17,706 nucleotides of DNA from Oribacterium sp. Its GTDB lineage: Bacteria; Bacillota_A; Clostridia; Lachnospirales; Lachnospiraceae. Shown here one piece after another: positions 6,586 to 13,512 of the stretch. The DNA lies in assembly GCA_017940955.1 (NCBI GenBank), contig JAGAXP010000076.1:1-17706 (forward strand). Reading direction: 5' to 3'. Position numbers and translations under genes: made by a program. The notes below the pieces were generated by a model. It had not been told where the DNA came from and made no database searches. It was given only the letters and a program-made list of their open reading frames with translations. Every line of letters starts with the position of its first letter. Positions within the stretch are counted from its first letter, which is position 1.

Positions 6586-7410
6586 TTATATGAGCTTAAG
6601 ATCTGCAAATGCCTTGGCAAGACCATCCTCAGTAACCGACGGACAGACGATATCGGAAATCTCCTTGAGCTTTTCGGAGCCGTTTGCCATACATACAGAA
6701 ACACCTACGGTCTCTATCATCTCAAGGTCATTCATGCTGTCTCCGAAGCCTATGGTGTCTTCGATGGGGATTCCCAGGTGCTCCGCAATGAGCCTTACGC
6801 CTTTACCCTTATCGAATTTCCGGTTAATGAGTTCGCCATTGACACATCCATGTGCAGGAACATCCTGTATGACGAAGCTGAAATCCTTCTCAAGAAGCGA
6901 TCTGCATTCATCTATCTGGGAATTCTCCCTTGCCATGATGACCACCTTATAAATGGGCTGTCCGTCATACTCATCCATGGGGCGGATGCCGAGATTCTCG
7001 CTCAGAGCTTTCCGCCAGCGCTCTATTTCGGAATTACCTCCCTCGGTACTGTCAAGAAAATCCTTAAGGTTGGCATCACCGAAAGATCCGTCTTTTCCTT
7101 CGATGGTACAAAACACACCGTTTTTATGGAGTGACTCCAGCGCTATGTTCAGCTGCTCATTACTCATAGGGCAATCATAAAGGACCTCGTCACCACAGGT
7201 AACATATCCTCCCGAGCTACCCACAACTCCGTCAAAATCATACTTAAGAACAGGCTTGAGCATGTCAAAATTTCTTCCTGTACACAGAAATACTTTATGT
7301 CCGTTCTGTTGGGCTTTCTTTATGGCTTCCACAGCACTGTCCGGCGGAACATTGGTTCCCGCGGGAGTCAGAGTGCCGTCAATGTCTACGAAAATCAGTT
7401 TGTTTTTCAT
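6586..7410 (-). CDS. Cof-type HAD sugar-phosphate phosphatase
   Basis: A 274-residue cytoplasmic HAD-superfamily hydrolase of the Cof (IIB) class; members usually remove phosphate from sugar phosphates. Motif I DIDGTLT gives nucleophile D9 and acid/base D11. Motif II has T44 in LCTGRN. The motif III lysine is K201 in KGKG. Motif IV GFGDSMND supplies D224 and D228 for magnesium. The class-IIB cap lies between about 85 and 195. Its place between the GH13_4 and EIIBCA genes suggests it relieves sugar-phosphate build-up, but the substrate cannot be read from sequence. GGAG lies about ten bases before the ATG, and a 20-bp palindrome lies just upstream. Confidence 0.9.
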   Translation of the reverse strand: MKNKLIFVDIDGTLTPAGTNVPPDSAVEAIKKAQQNGHKVFLCTGRNFDMLKPVLKYDFDGVVGSSGGYVTCGDEVLYDCPMSNEQLNIALESLHKNGVFCTIEGKDGSFGDANLKDFLDSTEGGNSEIERWRKALSENLGIRPMDEYDGQPIYKVVIMARENSQIDECRSLLEKDFSFVIQDVPAHGCVNGELINRKFDKGKGVRLIAEHLGIPIEDTIGFGDSMNDLEMIETVGVSVCMANGSEKLKEISDIVCPSVTEDGLAKAFADLKLI

Positions 7411-7429
7411 ATCCGGTCATCTCCAAATC

Positions 7430-7449
7430 TGTGTCAATCGTTTGACACA
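7430..7449. promoter_or_regulatory. 20-bp palindromic operator candidate before HAD gene
   Basis: TGTGTCAA, four bases (TCGT), TTGACACA: perfect 8-bp arms starting 20 bp upstream of the HAD start codon. Size and symmetry fit a dimeric repressor site. In the transcript the same arms would form a hairpin just before the ribosome site, so it could act as DNA or RNA. No convincing -35/-10 pair could be fixed nearby. Confidence 0.5.
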
Positions 7450-7577
7450 AATGTAGTTTAACAAATTTTTAACAATCCTGCACTATAAAACTTCAATTAT
7501 CGATTAAAAAAAATTATCTGTCCTGTTCTCTGTATAAAACCCCTGATATTTAAACAGATAAAGATCTTTTTAAGCTT

Positions 7578-9428
7578 CTAGCACTTAGCAATAAGCCATA
7601 CAAAATCTCTTGCCGGAATTCCAACAGCCTTTGCTTCTCTCCGTTTATTGGTCATCAGATCTATATATTTCTCTTCTTCGTTGATCCAGGCGGTTTCATC
7701 CTGAGTTGAGAAATTGAAGAGAGCTATCATCTTTTCACCGTGGAAATATCTTCCTATTCCAAGGACGTGATCATTATAGGTTTCAATTAACCAGCAATCT
7801 GCTCCGGATTCAAAAACTATATGTTTAGAACGGAGCTTCTCAAGCTTTCGTAAAGCCTTATAGATACGTCCCTGTCTCTTTGCGGGGGATTTTCTTGCCG
7901 CAACTTCATCCCATTTGAAGGCACCTCTGTGGAGATACCTTGAATCATCCCATTTTTCCGGATCCTCATGGTATGTGTAGTCATTAAGCTGACCTATCTC
8001 ATCTCCGGAATAGATGATAGGGATTCCGCTCTGGGTAAGCAGAAATGCGTGCAGCATTATGTCAAGCCGTATTCCTATATCCAGCTTCCAGTCATTTCTT
8101 TCATACTCTGCTGCCTCAATGCCGCAAAGGGATGCTGTAGTTCCGCAAAGTCTTGCGTCTCCCAGTCTCGGGTCATTGTTGTAAAGCTCGCCTCTCGAAT
8201 CAAGGCCATAATGTGCTCCGCAGAAATAATCGTTGAGGAACTTTTTATGTGAAACCTCTTCCACTCCGAACTGCTTCAGGTAGTCATAGTCCAGCCCCCA
8301 CCCGATATCATCGTGACAGCGGAGATAGTTAAGGAAAACATACTGCTTCGGCAATGCAAAAACCTGACCAAGCTGATGCTTCATGAGCCTTACATCCTGA
8401 GTTGCCACAGTATGCCAGGTACTTGCCATGGTGGTAACATTATAAAGCATATGGCATTCCGGTTTATCAATGGTGCCAAAATAAGGAACCACCTTGCTTG
8501 GCTCCATTACAACCTCTCCCAGCAGAAGAGTTCCCGGGCACACGATTTCTGATGCCATTCTCATGATACGTACAAGTGTATGTACCTGAGGAAGGTTACG
8601 ACAGTTGGTACCCAGCTCCTTCCAGATGTATGGTGTGGCATCAAGTCTTATAACATCAACACCGTGATTACACAGGTTCAGCATGTTAGCAGTCATGTCA
8701 TTGAACACAACCGGATTTCTGTAGTTGAGATCCCACTGGTATGGATAAAAGGTAGTCATCACCACCTTATGAACCGCCTCGCACCAGGTGAAATTGCCGG
8801 GTGCCGTAGTCGGGAAAACCTGTGGTACGGTTTTTTCAAACCTGTTGGGGATATCCCAGTTATCGTAGAAGAAATATCTGTCCTGATATTCCCTCTCACC
8901 ATTCCTTGCGCGACGGGCCCACTCATGATCTTCGGAAGTATGATTCATGACAAAATCCATGCACACACTCATTCCGTTCCTGTGGCATTCTTCCGCAAGC
9001 TCCTTCAGATCCTCCATGGTTCCAAGCTCCGGCTGTACTCTTCGGAAATCAGAAACCGCATATCCTCCGTCGGAACGTCCCTTAGGGCTCTCTAGAAGAG
9101 GCATAAGATGAATATAATTTGAACCTGTCTCTTTAAGATATGAAATCTTTTCCTTAACACCCTTCAGAGTTTTATTAAAACAGTTCACATACATCTGCAT
9201 TCCCAGCATCTCGTTTCCGCGATACCAGTCAGGAACCAGTTCTCTTGCTTCATCCCATTCCTTCAGATCAGAGTCACGTTCCTCATAGTACTGATGAAGC
9301 ATACACAAAAAATAGTCAAAGGCCTGCTGATCATTATGATACAGCTCGCTATAGAGCCACTTAAGTTCATCATAATGCTTATCAAGCCGCTCCTTAAACT
9401 CTTTCTCCAAATTAATGCTTTCAAACAT
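7578..9428 (-). CDS. GH13 subfamily 4 (amylosucrase / sucrose hydrolase family)
   Basis: A 616-residue intracellular enzyme (no signal peptide) aligning from end to end, from memory, with Neisseria amylosucrase (636 residues). The nucleophile is D263 in RLDATPYIWK, the acid/base E305 in LLGEVVM, and the third acid D373 in RCHDDIGW. RSDGGYAVSDFRRVQP (D120) and DDSRYLHRG match the Asp-Arg pair that closes the amylosucrase pocket. Members build alpha-1,4-glucan from sucrose or simply hydrolyse sucrose. Beside a sucrose-type PTS, phosphorylated sucrose may be the real substrate (inference). The nearest Shine-Dalgarno, AAAGGA, is unusually far (about 13 bases) from this ATG, but no better in-frame start exists. 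Confidence 0.9.
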   Translation of the reverse strand: MFESINLEKEFKERLDKHYDELKWLYSELYHNDQQAFDYFLCMLHQYYEERDSDLKEWDEARELVPDWYRGNEMLGMQMYVNCFNKTLKGVKEKISYLKETGSNYIHLMPLLESPKGRSDGGYAVSDFRRVQPELGTMEDLKELAEECHRNGMSVCMDFVMNHTSEDHEWARRARNGEREYQDRYFFYDNWDIPNRFEKTVPQVFPTTAPGNFTWCEAVHKVVMTTFYPYQWDLNYRNPVVFNDMTANMLNLCNHGVDVIRLDATPYIWKELGTNCRNLPQVHTLVRIMRMASEIVCPGTLLLGEVVMEPSKVVPYFGTIDKPECHMLYNVTTMASTWHTVATQDVRLMKHQLGQVFALPKQYVFLNYLRCHDDIGWGLDYDYLKQFGVEEVSHKKFLNDYFCGAHYGLDSRGELYNNDPRLGDARLCGTTASLCGIEAAEYERNDWKLDIGIRLDIMLHAFLLTQSGIPIIYSGDEIGQLNDYTYHEDPEKWDDSRYLHRGAFKWDEVAARKSPAKRQGRIYKALRKLEKLRSKHIVFESGADCWLIETYNDHVLGIGRYFHGEKMIALFNFSTQDETAWINEEEKYIDLMTNKRREAKAVGIPARDFVWLIAKC

Positions 9429-9499
9429 ATCTAACCATGTCCTTTGTTATTTTATTTTTAGTTCACGCTCTAAATAGAATTAATATTGTTCTAAACGTA

Positions 9500-9528
9500 A
9501 TTATAAGAAAAAATTTCCGTCGCCGCAA
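9500..9528 (-). promoter_or_regulatory. Promoter of the GH13_4 gene
   Basis: On the minus strand TTGCGG (9523-9528) and a perfect TATAAT (9500-9505) are 17 bp apart. Between it and the start codon lies TAGAA, nine bases, TTCTA (9474-9492), a small inverted repeat near the predicted transcript start that might be an operator. The leader is about 65 nt. Confidence 0.65.
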
Positions 9529-9583
9529 TGCAATGAGGCAGTATTTACAAAAAAAATATTATTTCTTTTACCCACTATGATGA

Positions 9584-9612
9584 TTGATTTTTTATCGCCT
9601 CTCTTCTACAAT
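9584..9612 (+). promoter_or_regulatory. Promoter of the fructokinase gene
   Basis: TTGATT (9584-9589) and TACAAT (9607-9612) are separated by 17 bp on the plus strand. It points away from the GH13_4 promoter, so the 377-bp gap holds two divergent promoters. Transcription from here gives an unusually long leader of about 187 nt before the fructokinase ATG. Confidence 0.65.
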
Positions 9613-9618
9613 CGAATT

Positions 9619-9805
9619 AGTCTGTTTTTTCACAATTTGCGTGGATCGCATAAGGTTTTATGAATGATCAAATTCAAGCGTCAGTCTTTCGCAAAGCAGA
9701 TTATATCGATGGTCTGACGGTTAGCTATTCAGGAGCCAATTAGATCTGCATCTGTATGTCAGAGATAAACGGCGAAAAACATGCGTTTATAGAGGAGGAC
9801 AACAT
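9619..9805 (+). promoter_or_regulatory. Long structured leader of fructokinase mRNA
   Basis: Several pairings compete. CGTCAG (9679-9684) can pair with CTGACG (9714-9719), but CTGAC can also pair with GTCAG at 9758-9762. GCAGAT (9696-9701) can pair with ATCTGC (9744-9749). ATAAACG (9765-9771) pairs with CGTTTAT (9784-9790), ending directly against the GAGGAGG ribosome site. The arrangement resembles a switch, but it matches no riboswitch class I know. The final segment shares a repeat motif with the DUF3793 leader. Confidence 0.4.
9769..9795 (+). repeat. Shared leader hairpin motif, copy 2
   Basis: This matches 682-708 (minus strand) with two differences over 27 bases. It lies immediately before the fructokinase ribosome site. 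The stem here is extended to 7 bp (ATAAACG with CGTTTAT), while the 12-base loop keeps the A-rich core ending in ACATG. Confidence 0.6.
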
Positions 9806-10684
9806 ATGTTATATGGAGCATTAGAAGCAGGCGGAACCAAGATGGTATGTGCCATAGGTGATGAAAACGGTAAGATTCTGGAACAGATTTCGATACCAAC
9901 CGTTTCTCCGGAAGAAACCATGCCAAAGATCATTGACTGGTTTAAGGACAAAAACATTGAAGCTCTGGGTATCGCGGCCTTCGGACCTATAGATCTGAAC
10001 CGTAAATCGCCCACCTATGGAAGCTTCACAACAACTCCGAAGCTTAAATGGGCAAATTACAACATTGTTAAAGACATGAGGGATGCCCTGCATATTCCTA
10101 TCGGCTTTGATACCGACGTTAACGGTTCACTGCTTGGGGAGATAACATACGGACAGGCCAGGGGGCTCACAGATGCTGTATATCTCACTATCGGAACAGG
10201 TGTAGGCGGTGGAGTAATGTCCAACGGAAAGCTTGTTCATGGAATGCTTCATCCGGAGCTTGGACATATGAAGCTGCTTCCTTATGAGGGGGATACTTAC
10301 AAGGGTCACTGCCCTTATCACGGCACCTGCCTGGAAGGCATGGCGGCCGGTCCCGCTATCGAGGACCGCTGGGGCAAAAAAGCCATAGAGCTTAAAGATG
10401 ACGCAAAGGTTTGGGACATGGAAGCTTTTTATATTGCCCAGGCGCTTTGCAATATCATACTTATCACGAGTCCGCAGATCATCATTCTGGGAGGTGGGGT
10501 AATGCACCAGCTTCAGCTTTTCCCTCTCATCCGTGAGAAGGTCAGGGAGATGCTGAACGGATATCTGAAGACTTCTGAGCTTTCGGATCTTGATCACTAT
10601 ATCGTTCCTGCGTCGCTGAATGACGATCAGGGTATCATGGGATGTATCAAGCTCGCGATTAACGAGAAAGAACTGGAAGGTTGA
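9806..10684 (+). CDS. ROK-family fructokinase (ScrK/YdhR-like)
   Basis: A 292-residue cytoplasmic sugar kinase, probably ATP-dependent fructokinase. The N-terminal ATP loop reads GALEAGGTKMVCAIG. The catalytic base is D104 in FDTDVNGSLLGE. The zinc site typical of ROK kinases uses H154 (ELGH), C169, H172 and C175 (CPYHGTC). AFGPIDLNRKSPTYGSFTTTPK and IILGGGVM match, from memory, Bacillus YdhR closely, a fructokinase rather than a glucokinase. GAGGAGG lies seven bases before the ATG. It is transcribed away from the GH13_4 gene, and phosphorylating the fructose released from sucrose would complete the pathway. It ends 12 bp before family A copy 2. Confidence 0.93.
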   Translation: MLYGALEAGGTKMVCAIGDENGKILEQISIPTVSPEETMPKIIDWFKDKNIEALGIAAFGPIDLNRKSPTYGSFTTTPKLKWANYNIVKDMRDALHIPIGFDTDVNGSLLGEITYGQARGLTDAVYLTIGTGVGGGVMSNGKLVHGMLHPELGHMKLLPYEGDTYKGHCPYHGTCLEGMAAGPAIEDRWGKKAIELKDDAKVWDMEAFYIAQALCNIILITSPQIIILGGGVMHQLQLFPLIREKVREMLNGYLKTSELSDLDHYIVPASLNDDQGIMGCIKLAINEKELEG

Positions 10685-10695
10685 TTAAACCGGTC

Positions 10696-10917
10696 GGAGC
10701 CGGAGGGCATCCATTTGAATGCGAGTCGCCTCGTCGGAAAAAACTAAAATCTGACCCCTAAGAGGCACTAGGCCCTCGCCAATGTCTGAGTTTACTTTTA
10801 TGAAAACTCAGACTTGGCGAGGGGGCTAAGGAAAAGGGAACCAAGTGCCTCTAAGGGGTCAGATTTTGTTTTTTCTCGACTCAGCTCAACGCATTCAAAT
10901 GGATGCCCTCCGGCTCC
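10696..10917. repeat. Long nested palindrome (family A), copy 2
   Basis: A 222-bp near-palindrome fills the junction between convergent fructokinase and ClC genes. Outer arms (10696-10723 with 10890-10917) are perfect over 28 bp. A terminator arm (10751-10769 with 10844-10862, two conserved mismatches) is followed by ATTTTGTTTTTT on the plus strand and an equivalent T-tract on the minus strand. Innermost arms (10773-10793 with 10804-10823) close on a short loop. Compared with copy 1 it is inverted and lacks the family B insertion. The junction from 10685 to 10941 holds nothing else. Confidence 0.92.
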
Positions 10918-10941
10918 TGCTTTACTGACTTTCTGCCAGTT

Positions 10942-12216
10942 TTAATGGGCGTTTATGTCAACTCTGCCGGGGTCGTACTTGCTATAGCGGATCTTTTGTG
11001 AACCGTAAAGTCCATAGTTTCCCGAGAACAGGAAAGTAATAGCTACTCCGAGGAGAATGAAGGGTGAGAGTTCGAAGCCGAAGAGTTCAAAGCCGATCAG
11101 GATCGAGGTCATGGGGCAGTTTGTCACTCCGCAGAAGATGAAGGTTGCGCCGAGGGCTGCGCCCATGGTGGGAGACATTCCGAAAAGAACAGCAACTGCA
11201 TGTCCAAAGGTGGCGCCTACGAACAATGTGGGTACGATCTCGCCGCCCTGAAAGCCTCCGGAAAGTGTTACAGCGGTGAAGAGCATTTTCAGCAAAAATG
11301 CGTAGGGCACTATCTTAAATGCTCCGTCAAGAACACAGGCTTCTATGATAGCCGCACCGGCACCGTTGTAGGTTTGGGAGCCCACTATCATGGTGAGCAC
11401 AACCACAATTGCGCCGCAGGCCGCGGCTCTTAAATAATTGTTTTTGACAGTCAGCTTTGCAAGCTTTTTTGAGCTGTGAAGAACTGCGCAGAAGAGCACT
11501 GCCACCAGGGAACAGTAGATTGCAAAGAGAACCGTCAGTCCCCCCTGTTTTAATGAAAACTCCGGTACATTTGCGATCACCATGGTTTCTTCCGAACCCG
11601 GGTTAATGACACCTGCTACAACATGTGCTGTAAGAGCCGCAACCACACAGGGCATAAATGCGGAGTAATACATCACTCCCACGGTACTCATCTCTATAGG
11701 CATAACTGAGGCTGCCAGTGGTGTTCTGAACAATGCCGCAAAGGAAGCACTCATGCCACACATGATGGTACGTCTCCGGTCTTTATCATTAAAACCTATA
11801 AGCAGTCTTCCGAGGGCATCCCCCAGAGAACCGCCAACCTGAAGCGCCGCTCCTTCTCTTCCGGCGGAACCTCCGAACAAATGAGTTACTACAGTTGAAA
11901 CTATGATAAGCGGCGTCATGCGAAAAGGAACCTTCTGATCGTTATGTATGGAATCTATGACCAGGTTTGTTCCTCTCGGCGAATCCGCTCCGAGGATATG
12001 GTAGTACCAGACGATGGCAACACCTGCAAGCGGCAATCCGAAAAGAATCGCCGGATGAGCTGTCCTCAGGGCGGTAACATAGGAAATGGCCTTACCGAAT
12101 AATGCAGCCACAGTCCCTATTAAGGTTCCGCAAATAACGCCAAATATCATCCATTTCAGATTGATGAAGAATTTCTCAAATAAAATCCCGGTTTGCTTAG
12201 AAAATCTAATAGACAT
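10942..12216 (-). CDS. ClC-family anion channel/transporter, atypical motifs
   Basis: A 424-residue polytopic membrane protein of the ClC fold with about 10-12 hydrophobic segments and no CBS or TrkA tail. The gating glutamate is E121 in GGSAGREGAALQVGG, where the usual GREGP has Ala for Pro. The third anion-site motif is SGGFQGGEIVP (319-329). The first motif (normally GSGIP) is replaced by SPRGTNLVIDSI. The inner proton glutamate of Cl-/H+ exchangers aligns with Met176 in PIEMSTVG. These features fit the SycA-like ClC group. A fluoride-type (CLC-F) transporter is a real alternative, though no fluoride riboswitch is recognisable upstream. The AAAGGAATAAG ribosome site is acceptable. A perfect 12-bp hairpin (12253-12264 with 12273-12284) lies in its leader. 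Confidence 0.88.
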   Translation of the reverse strand: MSIRFSKQTGILFEKFFINLKWMIFGVICGTLIGTVAALFGKAISYVTALRTAHPAILFGLPLAGVAIVWYYHILGADSPRGTNLVIDSIHNDQKVPFRMTPLIIVSTVVTHLFGGSAGREGAALQVGGSLGDALGRLLIGFNDKDRRRTIMCGMSASFAALFRTPLAASVMPIEMSTVGVMYYSAFMPCVVAALTAHVVAGVINPGSEETMVIANVPEFSLKQGGLTVLFAIYCSLVAVLFCAVLHSSKKLAKLTVKNNYLRAAACGAIVVVLTMIVGSQTYNGAGAAIIEACVLDGAFKIVPYAFLLKMLFTAVTLSGGFQGGEIVPTLFVGATFGHAVAVLFGMSPTMGAALGATFIFCGVTNCPMTSILIGFELFGFELSPFILLGVAITFLFSGNYGLYGSQKIRYSKYDPGRVDINAH

Positions 12217-12292
12217 TTTCTTATTCCTTTTTCTTGATACATAATCAGATTTTCAGGGAAATGTCATCCAAAACATTTCCCTGAGATAATAA

Positions 12293-12371
12293 CAATGAAA
12301 TAATCCTAATGGCTTCTTCTGAACCGCTCATAGCCGCGCGGCTCCCACGATCAAAGACAAATCGTGGGCAG
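12293..12371 (-). repeat. Family B repeat, free-standing copy
   Basis: 79 bp homologous to 2300-2379 in opposite orientation, starting 14 bp past the stop of the Tim44-like gene. The main hairpin pairs CCCACGAT (12344-12351) with ATCGTGGG (12361-12368). The other copy has a C-G pair replaced by A-T, so the stem is preserved. The GAGCCGCGCGG segment is identical. The second hairpin of the 2.3-kb copy is only partly preserved. In both sites the repeat lies sense-oriented after a stop codon, so it may serve as a transcript end. Confidence 0.85.
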
Positions 12372-12384
12372 ATATTTATGATGA

Positions 12385-13335
12385 TTAAACTGTCTGCTGA
12401 GCAATGCCCTTAATGTTGTCGATAGCCCAGTCTTCATTTTCTATGGTTATGACAGATCCGCAATATGGACATTTTGCTGTCTGATTGATATCAAGAGGTG
12501 CTCCGCAATGAGGACATACCACTGACTTAAGTCCCGTTTCTGTGGATGTCCTGATTCCGGTCTTTCTGCAGAGATCATACTCATAGGTCATGAATTTTTC
12601 TCTGTTCTTATCGCCTGAGATCAATGCTCCTGTCTCGTCATCAACCGTATAATCCACAATACGTGACCGTACTTCGCAGACAATGTGATCCATGCCATTT
12701 TCCTGATACCAGGTCATAGGTTCAACCGAAAGAACAGCGATTCTCTCGATATAATTCGTCTGCCTGTTTCTTCTTAAAGCATCAAGCTGACGATCCGCCT
12801 GGGTATAGAAACTGTCGGTAAGATATGGACGTACTTCGGAAATATCCTTTGACTGCCATGCGTTCTGAAGCTTCACATAGACATTGGAAAGCTTTGATGC
12901 CAGGGCCGCGCTGTCAAAGTCAGGATCGATCTCTTTATAGGTATCGACAGGTTTACCCTTAGGTGCCTGTCTTCTTGTATTGATATTAACCGGCTTGTTT
13001 GCGTGGACGGAATTCATCTTCGCATTCGCTCTCATAAAATATACTAAAAGTATAATGAAAACGATTACGGCAATGATGTAAACTGCGTCAAAACCTTCTG
13101 CTTCCGGTACGTTATAGTAGGAATTGTAGCCACCTGAGCTGTAGCCACTTGAACTTGAGCCGCTGTCCCAGCTTGAACCACTGTCCCAGCTCGAGCCGCT
13201 GTCCCAGCCTCCTGAGCTGTAATCGGAATCGCCTGAAAAGCTGCCAAAGTCTGCGCGTCCGGTTAATGCAAAAGCCGCTATAAGCATTCCCACCAGAAAA
13301 AAACTTATAAGCTTCCGTTTAAACTTATTTTTCAT
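12385..13335 (-). CDS. Membrane protein: Ser/Gly repeats, Tim44-like domain, zinc ribbon
   Basis: I place the start at 13335 (316 residues, MKNKFKRK) because AGGAG lies about nine bases upstream. The longer frame to 13377 has no ribosome site. Order: an N-terminal signal segment (LISFFLVGMLIAAFALTG), a low-complexity Ser/Gly/Asp stretch with three WDSGSS-type repeats, and a transmembrane helix (AVYIIAVIVFIILLVYFM). A Tim44-like domain follows with LQNAWQSKDISEVRPYLTDSFY, then a C-terminal zinc ribbon (CPHCG, then CPYCG). Tim44-like domains bind membranes or unfolded proteins; the exact role here is unknown. The hydrophilic C-terminal part should be cytoplasmic, where the ribbon can hold zinc. 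It is apparently monocistronic, ending at the family B repeat. Confidence 0.85.
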   Translation of the reverse strand: MKNKFKRKLISFFLVGMLIAAFALTGRADFGSFSGDSDYSSGGWDSGSSWDSGSSWDSGSSSSGYSSGGYNSYYNVPEAEGFDAVYIIAVIVFIILLVYFMRANAKMNSVHANKPVNINTRRQAPKGKPVDTYKEIDPDFDSAALASKLSNVYVKLQNAWQSKDISEVRPYLTDSFYTQADRQLDALRRNRQTNYIERIAVLSVEPMTWYQENGMDHIVCEVRSRIVDYTVDDETGALISGDKNREKFMTYEYDLCRKTGIRTSTETGLKSVVCPHCGAPLDINQTAKCPYCGSVITIENEDWAIDNIKGIAQQTV

Positions 13336-13512
13336 AAATCTCATACTCCTGTAATATAATGTAGGAAACAAGTTCATCGGATGATCAGGATAATGTTCAG
13401 GTCCCCTTCCTTCATGAATTCCCGGACAAAAACATTAATATAACCGCATCCGTAATCTACCTGCTTCTTAGTTTAGCATTTTTTGAATACATTATATATA
13501 ACGGTTTTTTTA

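Noticed and set aside
6496..7134. 212-residue plus-strand open frame
   Set aside because: Antisense shadow of the HAD phosphatase gene, whose catalytic motifs are all present.
8580..9095. 171-residue plus-strand open frame
   Set aside because: Antisense to the GH13_4 catalytic region with no family resemblance.
12253..12284. Intrinsic terminator of the Tim44-like gene
   Set aside because: The 12-bp stem is perfect but is followed by A-rich rather than T-rich sequence on the minus strand, and the family B hairpin is nearer the stop codon.
12217..12384. Fluoride riboswitch upstream of the ClC gene
   Set aside because: Only a plain 12-bp hairpin and the family B repeat are visible; the fluoride aptamer core is not recognisable.
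13140..13210. Short tandem DNA repeats, considered as a CRISPR-like array
   Set aside because: They encode the in-frame WDSGSS repeats of the Tim44-like protein and have no spacers.
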